From the NCBI GenBank assembly GCA_032622095.1, contig CP136064.1, positions 257,963,863 to 258,027,862 of the forward strand: 64,000 nucleotides of DNA. Reading direction: 5' to 3'. The position numbers and the translations under genes were made by a program. The stretch is from Siphonodentalium dalli (lineage: Eukaryota; Mollusca; Scaphopoda; Gadilida; Siphonodentaliidae). Shown here piece by piece: positions 20,641 through 34,370 of this stretch (the first letter of the stretch is position 1; every line of letters begins with the position of its first letter). The notes beneath the pieces were generated by a model. The model had not been told where the DNA came from. It did not search any database and saw only the letters and a list, made by a program, of their open reading frames with translations.

Positions 20641-23600
20641 AAAGTTGCGACGAGTAAATATCACGGCCTGATTCGTCGTGATTTTGATAACGCAGCCATA
20701 GTAAACCATAGCAAACAGGATTTCCGCCACACACAGTTGAGATTTTAAGAAATTGGGTCAGGACGGGTCACGAAATAGAGTCAGGACCCCGAAAATTCAT
20801 ATATTACGCCATTAAAATGTGTGACGAGTATGTATCACGGCCTTTCTCGTCGTGATTTCGACAACACAGGCAGGGCAGGCAATTCTGTAGAGGATTTCCG
20901 CCACACGCAGTTCAGATTTTAAGAAATGGGGTCAGGACGGGTCACGAAATAGAGACGGAACCCCGAAAATTTACATATTACGCCATTAAAATAGGTGACG
21001 AGTAAGTATCACAGCCTAACTCTTCGTGATTTTGATATCACAGGCAGGGGCAGGCAATTCTGTATAGAATTTCCGCCACACGCAGTTCAGATTTTAAGAA
21101 ATGGGGTCAGGACGGGTCACGAAATAGAGACGGAACCCCGAAAATTTACATATTACGCCATTAAAATAGGTGACGAGTAAGTATCACGGCCTAACTCTTC
21201 GTGATTTTGATAACACAGACAGGGGCAGGCAATTATGTATAAAATTTCCGCCACACGCAGTTCAGATTTTGAGAAATTGGGTCAGGACGGGTCACGGAAT
21301 AGAGTCGGGACCCCGAAAATTCACATATTACGCCATTAAAATAGGTGACGAGTAAGTATCACGTCCTAACTCTTGGTGATTTCGACAACACAGGCAGGGC
21401 AGGCAATTCTGTACAAGATTTCCGCCACACGCAGTTCAGATTTTGAGAAATTGGGTCAGGACGGGTCACGAAATAGAGTCAGGACCCCGAAAATTCATAT
21501 ATTACGCCATTAACATGTGTGACGAGTATGTATAACGGCCTTTCTCGTCGTGATTTCGACAACACAGACAGGGCAGGCAATTCTGTACAAGATTTCCGCC
21601 ACACGCAGTTCAGATTTTAAGAAATGGGGTCAGGACGGGTCACGAAATAGAGACGGAACCCCGAAAATTTACATATTACGCCATTAAAATTGGTGACGAG
21701 TAAGTATCACGGCGTTTCTCGTCGTGATTTCGACAACACAGGCAGGCCAGGCAATTCTGTACAAGATTTCCGCCACACGCAGTTCAGATTTTAAGAAATG
21801 GGGTCAGGACGGGTCACGAAATAGAGACGGAACCCCGAAAATTTACATATTACGCCATTAAAATTGGTGACGAGTAAGTATCACGGCGTTTCTCGTCGTG
21901 ATTTCGACAACACAGGCCGGCCAGGCAATTCTGTACAAGATTTCCACCACACGCAGTTCAGATTTTAAGAAATGGGGTCAGGACGGGTCACGAAATAGAG
22001 ACGGAACCCCGAAAATTTACATATTACGCCATTAAAATTGGTGACGAGTAAGTATCACGGCGTTTCTCGTCGTGATTTCGACAACACAGGCAGGCCAGGC
22101 AATTCTGTACAAGATTTACGCCACACGCATTTCAGATTTTGAGAAATTGGGTCAGGACGGGTCACGAAATAGAGTCAGGACCCCGGAAATTCATATATTA
22201 CGCCATTAAAATTGGTGACGAGTAAGTATCACGGCCTAACTCTTCGTGATTTCGACATCACAGATAGGGGCAGGCAATTATGTATCGGATTTCCACCACA
22301 CGCAGTTGAGATTTTAAGAAATTGGGTCAGGACGGGTCACGAAATAGAGTCAGGACCCCGAAAATGCATATATTACGCCATTAAAATTGGTGACGAGTAA
22401 GTATCACGGCCTAACTCTTCGTGTTTTCGATATCACAGACAGGGGCAGGCAATTATGTATAGGATTTCCGCCACACGCAGTTGAGATTTTAAGAAATTGG
22501 GTCAGGACGGGTCACGAAATAGAGTCAGGACCCCGAAAATGCATATATTACGCCATTAAAATTGGTGACGAGTAAGTATCACGGCCTAACTCTTCGTGTT
22601 TTCGATATCACAGACAGGGGCAGGCAATTATGTATAGGATTTCCGCCACACGCAGTTGAGATTTTAAGAAATTGGGTCAGGACGGGTCACGAAATAGAGT
22701 CAGGACCCCGAAAATTCATATATTACGCCATTAACATGTGTGACGAGTATGTATCACGGCCTTTCTCGTCGTGATTTCGACAACACAGACAGGGCAGGCA
22801 ATTCTGTACAATATTTCCGCCACACGCAGTTCAGATTTTAAGAAATGGGGTCAGGACGGGTCACGAAATAGAGACGGAACCCCGAAAATTTACATATTAC
22901 GCCATTAAAATTGGTGACGAGTAAGTATCACGGCGTTTCTCGTCGTGATTTCGACAACACAGGCAGGCCAGGCAATTCTGTACAAGATTTCCGCCACACG
23001 CAGTTCAGATTTTGAGAAATTGGGTCAGGACGGGTCACGGAATAGAGTCGGGACCCCGAAAATTCACATATTACGCCATTAAAATAGGTGACGAGTAAGT
23101 ATCACGTCCTAACTCTTGGTGATTTCGACAACACAGGCAGGGCAGGCAATTCTGTACAAGATTTCCGCCACACGCAGTTCAGATTTTGAGAAATTGGGTC
23201 AGGACGGGTCACGAAATAGAGTCAGGACCCCGAAAATTCACATATTACCCCATTAAAATAGGTGACGAGTAAGTATCACGTCCTAACTCTTCGTGTTTTC
23301 GATATCACAGACTGGGGCAGACAATTCTGTACAAGATTTCCGCCACACGCAGTTCAGATTTTAAGAAATGGGGTCAGGACGGGTCACGAAATAGAGACGG
23401 AACCCCGAAAATTTACATATTACGCCATTAAAATTGGTGACGAGTAAGTATCACGGCGTTTCTCGTCGTGATTTCGACAACACAGGCCGGCCAGGCAATT
23501 CTGTACAAGATTTCCACCACACGCAGTTCAGATTTTGAGAAATGGGGTCAGGACGGGTCACGAAATAGAGACGGAACCCCGAAAATTTACATATTACGCC

Positions 23601-26443
23601 ATTAAAATTGGTGACGAGTAAGTATCACGGCGTTTCTCGTCGTGATTTCGACAACACAGGCAGGCCAGGCAATTCTGTACAAGATTTACGCCACACGCAT
23701 TTCAGATTTTGAGAAATTGGGTCAGGACGGGTCACGAAATAGAGTCAGGACCCCGGAAATTCATATATTACGCCATTAAAATTGGTGACGAGTAAGTATC
23801 ACGGCCTAACTCTTCGTGATTTTGACATCACAGATAGGGGCAGGCAATTATGTATCGGATTTCCACCACACGCAGTTGAGATTTTAAGAAATTGGGTCAG
23901 GACGGGTCACGAAATAGAGTCAGGACCCCGAAAATGCATATATTACGCCATTAAAATTGGTGACGAGTAAGTATCACGGCCTAACTCTTCGTGTTTTCGA
24001 TATCACAGATAGGGGCAGGCAATTATGTATAGGATTTCCGCCACACGCAGTTGAGATTTTAAGAAATTGGGTCAGGACGGGTCACGAAATAGAGTCAGGA
24101 CCCCGAAAATGCATATATTACGCCATTAAAATTGGTGACGAGTAAGTATCACGGCCTAACTCTTCGTGTTTTCGATATCACAGACAGGGGCAGGCAATTA
24201 TGTATAGGATTTCCGCCACACGCAGTTGAGATTTTAAGAAATTGGGTCAGGACGGGTCACGAAATAGAGTCAGGACCCCGAAAATTCATATATTACGCCA
24301 TTAACATGTGTGACGAGTATGTATCACGGCCTTTCTCGTCGTGATTTCGACAACACAGACAGGGCAGGCAATTCTGTACAATATTTCCGCCACACGCAGT
24401 TCAGATTTTAAGAAATGGGGTCAGGACGGGTCACGAAATAGAGACGGAACCCCGAAAATTTACATATTACGCCATTAAAATTGGTGACGAGTAAGTATCA
24501 CGGCGTTTCTCGTCGTGATTTCGACAACACAGGCAGGCCAGGCAATTCTGTACAAGATTTCCGCCACACGCAGTTCAGATTTTGAGAAATTGGGTCAGGA
24601 CGGGTCACGGAATAGAGTCGGGACCCCGAAAATTCACATATTACGCCATTAAAATAGGTGACGAGTAAGTATCACGTCCTAACTCTTGGTGATTTCGACA
24701 ACACAGGCAGGGCAGGCAATTCTGTACAAGATTTCCGCCACACGCAGTTCAGATTTTGAGAAATTGGGTCAGGACGGGTCACGAAATAGAGTCAGGACCC
24801 CGAAAATTCACATATTACCCCATTAAAATAGGTGACGAGTAAGTATCACGTCCTAACTCTTCGTGTTTTCGATATCACAGACTGGGGCAGACAATTCTGT
24901 ACAAGATTTCCGCCACACGCAGTTCAGATTTTAAGAAATGGGGTCAGGACGGGTCACGAAATAGAGACGGAACCCCGAAAATTTACATATTACGCCATTA
25001 AAATTGGTGACGAGTAAGTATCACGGCGTTTCTCGTCGTGATTTCGACAACACAGGCAGGCCAGGCAATTCTGTACAAGATTTCCGCCACACGCAGTTCA
25101 GATTTTAAGAAATGGGGTCAGGACGGGTCACGAAATAGAGACGGAACCCCGAAAATTTACATATTACGCCATTAAAATTGGTGACGAGTAAGTATCACGG
25201 CGTTTCTCGTCGTGATTTCGACAACACAGGCAGGCCAGGCAATTCTGTACAAGATTTACGCCACACGCAGTTCAGATTTTGAGAAATTGGGTCAGGACGG
25301 GTCACGAAATAGAGTCAGGACCCCGGAAATTCATATATTACGCCATTAAAATTGGTGACGAGTAAGTATCACGGCCTAACTCTTCGTGATTTCGACATCA
25401 CAGATAGGGGCAGGCAATTATGTATCGGATTTCCGCCACACGCAGTTGAGATTTTAAGAAATTGGGTCAGGACGGGTCACGAAATAGAGTCAGGACCCCG
25501 AAAATGCATATATTACGCCATTAAAATTGGTGACGAGTAAGTATCACGGCCTAACTCTTCGTGTTTTCGATATCACAGACAGGGGCAGGCAATTATGTAT
25601 AGGATTTCCGCCACACGCAGTTGAGATTTTAAGAAATTGGGTCAGGACGGGTCACGAAATAGAGTCAGGACCCCGAAAATGCATATATTACGCCATTAAA
25701 ATTGGTGACGAGTAAGTATCACGGCCTAACTCTTCGTGTTTTCGATATCACAGACAGGGGCAGGCAATTATGTATAGGATTTCCGCCACACGCAGTTGAG
25801 ATTTTAAGAAATTGGGTCAGGACGGGTCACGAAATAGAGTCAGGACCCCGAAAATTCATATATTACGCCATTAAAATGTGTGACGAGTATGCATCACGGC
25901 CTTTCTCGTCGTGATTTCGACAACACAGGCAGTGCAGGCAATACTCTAGGGGATTTCCGCCACACGCAGTTGAGATTTTAAGAAATTGGGTCAGGACGGG
26001 TCACGAAATAGGAACGGGGCCCCGAAAATTCACATATTATCCCATTAAAATTGGTGACGAGTAAGTATCACGGCCTAGCTCTTCGTGATTTCGACATCAC
26101 ACACAGCGAAAGCAATTCTGTACAGGATTTCCTCCACACGCAGTTCAGATTTTGAGAAATTGGGTCAGGACGGGTCACGGAATAGAGTCGGGACCCCGAA
26201 AATTCACATATTACGCCATTAAAATAGGTGACGAGTAAGTATCACGTCCTAACTCTTGGTGATTTCGACAACACAGGCAGGGCAGGCAATTCTGTACAAG
26301 ATTTCCGCCACACGCAGTTCAGATTTTGAGAAATTGGGTCAGGACGGGTCACGAAATAGAGTCAGGAACCCGAAAATTCACATATTACCCCATTAAAATA
26401 GGTGACGAGTAAGTATCACGTCCTAACTCTTCGTGTTTTCGAT
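20641..26443 (+). repeat. 175-bp satellite array, left arm of element 1
   Basis: About 33 head-to-tail monomers (length divided by 175). Landmarks per monomer: 'ggtgacgagtaagtatcac', 'cgtgatttcgatatcac', 'gatttccgccacacgcagtt', 'gggtcaggacgggtcacg' and 'tattacgccattaaaat'. Two main monomer types differ in one block: 'taactcttcgtgatttcgatatcac' versus 'tttctcgtcgtgatttcgacaacac'. The outermost monomer is the most diverged. The 61-70 codon ORFs, one per monomer, are not joined because 175 is not a multiple of three. Confidence 0.92.
22065..25860 (+). repeat. Higher-order repeat, 9-mer (1,570 bp), two and a half copies
   Basis: Diagnostic monomers recur at exactly 1,570 bp: positions 22,212, 23,782 and 25,352; 22,387, 23,957 and 25,527; 22,562, 24,132 and 25,702; 23,262 and 24,832. 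Within one period neighbouring monomers differ clearly, while monomers one period apart are almost identical. The third copy leaves the pattern near 25,865. Borders are approximate. Confidence 0.85.
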
Positions 26444-27245
26444 ATAACGTTACGATGGTTTCTTTTTTGGGGTTTCAACAAGTGACCGTATGTAGTGGGC
26501 ACAATGTGCATGGGCCTGTCGGCACAGCCCATGTCATAGTAGTATAGCTGCACCGAATGCCCCCAATCTACTGCCACTGCCAGTATTGGTCCTCTCTTGG
26601 ACAACAACTCACTACTTGAATTATTTCTGAACACACTTTAGAGTCTAACTAAAAGGAACACTTTCCAAGTCTAGAGGCGAGAAGATCCTGCAAAGTTAAT
26701 AAATATGTAGCATGTTTATATACCCCACATTTCCATAGATGAGCCATATAACATGTCCTGGCTTACATAACCGCTTTTATTGGTTGGGTACTTATGCCCT
26801 ATATATGGACATCCAAATCAGAGACTAAGATATATTAAAATATGCCCTGCGAATAACCCGCGTTATTTGGATGTTTGGGCAACTTTGATCATACATGTAC
26901 GGGAATTTTCCTCCATGTATTGAACAGTTGTTAACTGAACAATTACCTTTGTTCGTGAATAGATGGATCTATATCGATGTTGTTGACGTAAAGGGGATCT
27001 CCATGAAATTCAGATACACTTTTATCCATTCGTAATTTGAGGAAATTTAGTCCTGATGCGGGCATATATTCTTCATATACCTTCATGTACCATTTTACAC
27101 ATATTAACTATTACAATACAATATATATATATATATACCAAAGCAGTGGTCATAGTTACCTACATGTGATGTATGCACTGTGTCAACATTCCGGTACGTG
27201 GTGTTGGACATGGTTAATAATCACGAAGAATAAGGCTGTGCTACT
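26444..27245. other. Unique centre of foldback element 1
   Basis: About 800 bp without satellite monomers. ORFs of 72 (minus) and 80 codons (plus) show no transposase, helicase, integrase or other domain. It has a short (TA)n run at 27,120-27,136. The right border 'tactctttcttcgccac' has a counterpart at the inner junction of element 2. It could be the remnant of an internal region or captured host DNA. Confidence 0.6.
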
Positions 27246-30200
27246 CTTTCTTCGCCACATTAAATGGCGTAATATATGAATTTTCGGGGTCCTGACTCTA
27301 TTTCGTGACCCATCCTGACCCAATTTCTTAAAATCTCAACTGCGTGTGGCGGAAATTTTATACATAAATGCCTGCCCCTGTCTGTGATATCGAAAACACG
27401 AAGAGTTAGGCCGTGATACTTACTCGTCACCAATTTTAATGGCGTAATATATGAATTTTCGGGGTCCTGACTCTATTTCGTGACCCGTCCTGACCCAATT
27501 TCTTAAAATCTCAACTGCGTGTGGCGGAAATCCTATACATAATTGTCTACCCCTGTCTGTAATATCGAAAGCACGAAGAGTTAGGACGTGATACTTACTC
27601 GTCACCTATTTTAATGGCGTAATATGTGAATTTTCGGGGTCCCGACTCTATTCCGTGACCCGTCCTGACCCAATTTCTCAAAATCTGAACTGCGTGTGGC
27701 GGAAATTTTATACATAATTGCCTGCCCCTGTCTGTGTTATCAAAATCACGAAGAGTTAGGCCGTGATACTTACTCGTCACCTATTTTAATGGCGTAATAT
27801 GTAAATTTTCGGGGTTCCGTCTCTATTTCGTGACCCGTCCTGACCCCATTTCTTAAAATCTGAACTGCGTGTGGCGGAAATCCTATACATAATTGTCTGC
27901 CCCAGTTTGTGATATCGAAAACACGAAGAGTTAGGCCGTGATACTTACTCGTCACACATTTTAATGGTGTAATATATGAATTTTCGGGGTCCTGACTCTA
28001 TTTCGTGACCCGTCCTGACCCAATTTCTCAAAATCTGAACTGCGTGTGGCGGAAATCTTGTACAGAATTGCCTGCCCTGCCTGTGTTGTCGAAATCACCA
28101 AGAGTTAGGACGTGATACTTACTCGTCACCTATTTTAATGGCGTAATATGTGAATTTTCGGGGTCCCGACTCTATTCCGTGACCCGTCCTGACCCAATTT
28201 CTCAAAATCTGAACTGCGTGTGGCGGAAATCCTGTACAGAATTGCTTTCGCTGTGTGTGATGTCGAAATCACGAAGAGTTAGGCCGTGATACTTACTCGT
28301 CACCAATTTTAATGGGATAATATGTGAATTTTCGGGGCCCGTTCCTATTTCGTGACCCGTCCTGACCCAATTTCTCAAAATCTGAACTGCGTGTGGCGGA
28401 AATTCTATACACAATTGCCTGTCCCTGTTTGTGATATCAAAATCACGAAGAGTTAGGCCGTGATACTTACTCGTCACCTATTTTAATGGCGTAATATATG
28501 AATTTTCGGGGAATTTCGTGACCCGTCCTGACCCAATTTTTTAAAATCTCATCTGCGTGTGGCGGAAATCCTATACATAATTGCCTGCCCCTGTCTGTGA
28601 TATCGAAAATACGAAGAGTTAGGCCGTAATACTTACTCGTCACCAATTTTAATGGGATAATATGTGAATTGTCGGGGCCCGTTCCTATTTCGTGACCCGT
28701 CCTGACCCAATTTCTCAAAATCTGAACTGCGTGTGGCGGAAATCCTGTACAGAATTGCCTTCGCTGTGTGTGATGTCGAAATCACGAAGAGTTAGGCCGT
28801 GATACTTACTCGTCACCAATTTTAATGGCGTAATATATGAATTTTCGGGGAATTTCGTGACCTGTCCTGACCCAATTTCTTAAAATTTCAACTGCGTGTG
28901 GTGGAAATCCTATACATAATTGCCTGTCCCTATCTGTGATATCGAAAGCACGAAGAGTTAGGCCGTGATACTTACTCGTCACCTATTTTAATGGGGTAAT
29001 ATGTGAATTTTCGGGGCCCGTTCCTATTTCGTGACCCGTCCTGACCCCATTTCTTAAAATCTGGACTGCGTGTGGCGGAAATCTTGTACAGAATTGCCTG
29101 CCCTGCCTGTGTTGTCGAAATCACCAAGAGCTAGGACGTGATACTTACTCGTCACCTATTTTAATGGCGTAATATGTGAATTTTCGGGGTCCCGACTCTA
29201 TTCCGTGACCCGTCCTGACCCAATTTCTTAAAATCTCAACTGCGTGTGGTGGAAATCCGATACATAATTGCCTGCCCCTATCTGTGATATTGAAAGCACG
29301 AAGAGTTAGGCCGTGATACTTACTCGTCACCAATTTTAATGGCGTAATATGTAAATTTCCGGGTTCCTGACTCTATTTCGTGACCCGTCCTGACCCAATT
29401 TCTCAAAATCTGAACTGCGTGTGGCGGAAATCTTGTACAGAATTGCCTGGCCTGCCTGTGTTGTCGAAATCACGACGAGAAACGCCGTGATACTTACTCG
29501 TCACCAATTTTAATGGCGTAATATATGAATTTTCGGGGTTCCGTCTCTATTTCGTGACCCGTCCTGACCCCATTTCTTAAAATCTGAACTGCGTGTGGCG
29601 GAAATCTTGTACAGAATTGCCTGGCCTGCTTATGTTGTCGAAATCACGACGAGAAACGCCCTGATACTTACTCGTCACCAATTTTAATGGCGTAATATGT
29701 AAATTTTTGGGGTTCCGTCTCTATTTCGTGACCCGTCCTGACCCCATTTCTTAAAATCTGAACTGCGTGTGACGGAAATCTTGTACAGAATTGCCTGCCC
29801 CTGCCTGTGATATCAAAATCACGAAGAGTTAGGCCGTGATACTTACTCGTCACCTATTTTAATGGCGTAATATGTAAATTTTCGGGGTTCCGTCTCTATT
29901 TCGTGACCCGTCCTGACCCCATTTCTTAAAATCTGAACTGCGTGTGGCGGAAATTCTATACAGAATTGACTGCCCTGCATGTGTTGTCGAAATCACGACG
30001 AGAAAGGCCGCGATACATACTCGTCACAGATTTTAATGGCGTAATATATGAATTTTCGGGGTCCTGACTCTATTTCGTGACCCGTCCTGACCCAATTTCT
30101 TAAAATCTCAACTGCGTGTGGTGGAAATCCGATACATAATTGCCTGCCCCTATCTGTGATATTGAAAGCACGAAGAGTTAGGCCGTGATACTTACTCGTC

Positions 30201-33200
30201 ACCAATTTTAATGGCGTAATATGTAAATTTCCGGGGTCCTGACTCTATTTCGTGACCCGTCCTGACCCAATTTCTCAAAATCTGAACTGCGTGTGGCGGA
30301 AATCTTGTACAGAATTGCCTGGCCTGCCTGTGTTGTCGAAATCACGACGAGAAACGCCGTGATACTTACTCGTCACCAATTTTAATGGCGTAATATATGA
30401 ATTTTCGGGGTTCCGTCTCTATTTCGTGACCCGTCCTGACCCCATTTCTTAAAATCTGAACTGCGTGTGGCGGAAATCTTGTACAGAATTGCCTGGCCTG
30501 CTTATGTTGTCGAAATCACGACTAGAAACGCCCTGATACTTACTCGTCACCAATTTTAATGGCGTAATATGTAAATTTTTGGGGTTCCGTCTCTATTTCG
30601 TGACCCGTCCTGACCCCATTTCTTAAAATCTGAACTGCGTGTGGCGGAAATCTTGTACAGAATTGCCTGCCCTGTCTGTTTTGTCGAAATCACGACGAGA
30701 AAGGCCGTGATACATACTCGTCACCAATTTTAATGGCGTAATATATGAATTTTCGGGGTCCTGACTCTATCTCGTGACCCGTCCTGACCCAATTTCTCAA
30801 AATCTGAACTGCGTGTGGCGGAAATCTTGTACAGAATTGCCTGCCCTGCCTGTGTTGTCGAAATCACCAAGAGCTAGGACGTGATACTTACTCGTCACCT
30901 ATTTTAATGGCGTAATATGTGAATTTTCGGGGTCCCGACTCTATTCCGTGACCCGTCCTGACCCAATTTCTTAAAATCTCAACTGCGTGTGGTGGAAATC
31001 CGATACATAATTGCCTGCCCCTATCTGTGATATTGAAAGCACGAAGAGTTAGGCCGTGATACTTACTCGTCACCAATTTTAATGGCGTAATATGTAAATT
31101 TCCGGGGTCCTGACTCTATTTCGTGACCCGTCCTGACCCAATTTCTCAAAATCTGAACTGCGTGTGGCGGAAATCTTGTACAGAATTGCCTGGCCTGCCT
31201 GTGTTGTCGAAATCACGACGAGAAACGCCGTGATACTTACTCGTCACCAATTTTAATGGCGTAATATATGAATTTTCGGGGTTCCGTCTCTATTTCGTGA
31301 CCCGTCCTGACCCCATTTCTTAAAATCTGAACTGCGTGTGGCGGAAATCTTGTACAGAATTGCCTGGCCTGCTTATGTTGTCGAAATCACGACGAGAAAC
31401 GCCCTGATACTTACTCGTCACCAATTTTAATGGCGTAATATGTAAATTTTTGGGGTTCCGTCTCTATTTCGTGACCCGTCCTGACCCCATTTCTTAAAAT
31501 CTGAACTGCGTGTGGCGGAAATCTTGTACAGAATTGCCTGCCCCTGCCTGTGATATCAAAATCACGAAGAGTTAGGCCGTGATACTTACTCGTCACCTAT
31601 TTTAATGGCGTAATATGTAAATTTTCGGGGTTCCGTCTCTATTTCGTGACCCGTCCTGACCCCATTTCTTAAAATCTGAACTGCGTGTGGCGGAAATTCT
31701 ATACAGAATTGCCTGCCCTGCATGTGTTGTCGAAATCACGACGAGAAAGGCCGCGATACATACTCGTCACAGATTTTAATGGCGTAATATATGAATTTTC
31801 GGGGTCCTGACTCTATTTCGTGACCCGTCCTGACCCAATTTCTTAAAATCTCAACTGCGTGTGGTGGAAATCCTATACATAATTGCCTGCCCCTATCTGT
31901 GATATTGAAAGCACGAAGAGATAGGCCGTGATACTTACTCGTCACCAATTTTAATGGCGTAATATGTAAATTTCCGGGGTCCTGACTCTATTTCGTGACC
32001 CGTCCTGACCCAATTTCTCAAAATCTGAACTGCGTGTGGCGGAAATCTTGTACAGAATTGCCTGGCCTGCCTGTGTTGTCGAAATCACGACGAGAAACGC
32101 CGTGATACTTACTCGTCACCAATTTTAATGGCGTAATATATGAATTTTCGGGGTTCCGTCTCTATTTCGTGACCCGTCCTGACCCCATTTCTTAAAATCT
32201 GAACTGCGTGTGGCGGAAATCTTGTACAGAATTGTCTGCCCCAGTCTGTGATATCGAAAACACGAAGAGTTAGGACGTGATACTTACTCGTCACCTATTT
32301 TAATGGGGTAATATGTGAATTTTCGGGGTCCTGACTCTATTTCGTGACCCGTCCTGACCCAATTTCTCAAAATCTGAACTGCATGTGGCGGAAATCTTGT
32401 ACAGAATTGCCTGCCCTGCCTGTGTTGTCGAAATCACCAAGAGTTAGGACGTGATACTTACTCGTCACCTATTTTAATGGCGTAATATGTGAATTTTCGG
32501 GGTTCCGACTCTATTCCGTGACCCGTCCTGACCCAATTTCTTAAAACCTGAACTGCGTGTGGCGGAAATCCTGTACAGAATTGCTTTCGCTGTGTGTGAT
32601 GTCGAAATCACGAAGAGTTAGGCCGTGATACTTACTCGTCACCAATTTTAATGGGATAATATGTGAATTTTCGGGACCCGTTCCTATTTCGTGACCCGTC
32701 CTGACCCAATTTCTCAAAATCTGAACTGCGTGTGGCGGAAATCCTGTACAGAATTGCCTTCGCTGTGTGTGATGTCGAAATCACGAAGAGTTAGGCCGTG
32801 ATACTTACTCGTCACCAATTTTAATGGCGTAATATATGAATTTTCGGGGAATTTCGTGACCTGTCCTGACCCAATTTCTTAAAATTTCAACTGCGTGTGG
32901 TGGAAATCCTATACATAATTGCCTGCCCCTATCTGTGATATCGAAAGCACGAAGAGTTAGGCATGATACTTACTCGTCACCTATTTTAATGGGGTAATAT
33001 GTGAATTTTCGGGGCCCGTTCCTATTTCGTGACCCGTCCTGACCCCATTTCTTAAAATCTGGACTGCGTGTGGTGGAAATTCTATACATAATTGCCTGCC
33101 CCTGCCTGTGATATCAAAATCACGAAGAGTTAGGCTGTGATACTTACTCGTCACCTATTTTAATGGCGTAATATGTAAATTTTCGGGGTTCCGTCTCTAT

Positions 33201-33489
33201 TTCGTGACCCGTCCTGACCCCATTTCTTAAAATCTGAACTGCGTGTGGCGGAAATCCTCTACAGAATTGCCTGCCCTGCCTGTGTTGTCGAAATCACGAC
33301 GAGAAAGGCCGTGATACATACTCGTCACACATTTTAATGGCGTAATATATGAATTTTCGGGGTCCTGACTCTATTTCGTGACCCGTCCTGACCCAATTTC
33401 TTAAAATCTCAACTGTGTGTGGCGGAAATCCTGTTTGCTATGGTTTACTATGGCTGCGTTATCAAAATCACGACGAATCATGCCGTGAT
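27246..33489 (-). repeat. 174-175-bp satellite array, right arm of element 1
   Basis: About 36 monomers of the same satellite in minus orientation. Its outermost monomers (33,250-33,480) are near-exact inverse copies of those at 20,660-20,900, which shows that the two arms belong to one element. Some monomers are shortened, for example at 28,510 and 28,850, where 'ggggaatttcgtgacc' marks an internal deletion, so arrays have also shrunk. Confidence 0.92.
29050..32450 (-). repeat. Higher-order repeat, 10-mer (1,743 bp), two copies
   Basis: Diagnostic monomers recur at 1,743 bp: 29,145 and 30,888; 29,668 and 31,411; 29,993 and 31,736. The period differs from the 9-mer of the left arm, so the two arms expanded independently after the inverted structure formed. 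Borders are approximate. Confidence 0.82.
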
Positions 33490-33916
33490 ATTTACTCGTC
33501 GCAACTTTAAATGTCGTAATATGTGAATTTTCCGGGTCACGACACTAGTTCCGGTCGGGCCACATTTCTCAAAACTGCACGTGATGGGAATACTGTTTGG
33601 AATGTGACCATGCAGATAAAAGTGTTCCGTCCTCTTATACCTATAGAAACTAAATTTCAAATGGATATCCCCATTACTCCACGGAATGCGCGTTCAATGT
33701 AAAGTGCTTGAGGGTCAAGATCACGCAGCACGAACTTGTCTGTAGCGTATAAATATTCCCCGGGTCAAAATATTTCCACATACGAAGATTCAGCCTAATC
33801 GGTCAAACGGTTCTCGAGTTCTGAATTAGTATATAAAAACCGCAAATTTGTACGCCTGTACGCCTGATCGCCTGTACGCCTGATCGCGTCGCGATTCACC
33901 TCGTGAAAAATCCTAC

Positions 33917-33919
<3 letters not shown>
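33490..33919 (-). repeat. Foldback terminal domain, right end of element 1
   Basis: Inverse copy of 20,224-20,640, ending in 'aaaaatcctacctc'. It carries the same order of 8-bp units as the left end of the same element. Confidence 0.85.

Positions 33920-33952
<33 letters not shown>
33920..33952. repeat. (TA)n tract between the two foldback elements
   Basis: About 33 bp of TA are the only sequence between the right end of element 1 and the left end of element 2. Confidence 0.92.
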
Positions 33953-33955
<3 letters not shown>

Positions 33956-34370
33956 GTAGGATTTTTCACGAGGTGAATCGCGACGCGATCAGGCGATCAG
34001 GCGTACAGGCGTACAAATTTGCGGTTTTTATATACTAATTCAGAACTCGAGAACCGTTTGACCGATTAGGCTGAATCTTCGTATGTGGAACTATTTTGAC
34101 CCGGGGAATATTTATACGCTACAGACAAGTTCGTGCTGCGTGATCTTGACCTTCAAGCACTTTACATTGAACACGCATTCCGTGGAGTAATGGGGATATC
34201 CATTTGAAATTTAGTATGTATAGGTATAAGAGGACGGAACACTTTTATCTGCATGGTCACATTCCAAACAGTATTCCCATCACGTGCAGTTTTGAGAAAT
34301 GTGGCCTGGCCGGTTCACGAACTAGTGTCGTGACCCGGAAAATTCACATATTACGCCATTTAAAGTGGCG
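33953..34370 (+). repeat. Foldback terminal domain, left end of element 2
   Basis: Near-identical to 20,224-20,640 but with fewer of the 8-bp 'aggcgtac/aggcgatc' units, a simple marker separating it from both ends of element 1. Confidence 0.85.

Larger units (their letters stand above)
20224..33919. mobile_element. Giant foldback element 1 (13.7 kb), satellite-armed, non-autonomous
   Basis: The left end GAGGTAGGATTTTTCACGAG (20,224) is matched in inverse at 33,919. The outer ~420 bp on both sides are near-identical inverted copies. They include the same run of 8-bp 'aggcgtac/aggcgatc' units and the same outermost monomers. The left arm is tandem ~175 bp monomers in plus orientation to 26,443, the centre is ~800 bp unique, and the right arm is monomers in minus orientation. 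Long inverted arms built of tandem repeats are the defining layout of foldback elements (Drosophila FB and Galileo, sea urchin TU). Known arms use much shorter units or arrays. No transposase is seen. Confidence 0.75.

Noticed and set aside
20483-20671. 62-codon ORF conserved in all four foldback ends as a possible protein
   Set aside because: It starts with TTG, has no domain, and is conserved because the whole terminal domain is conserved at the DNA level.
26416-27279. Transposase in the centre of foldback element 1
   Set aside because: Only two short ORFs are present, with no catalytic motif or similarity that I recognise.
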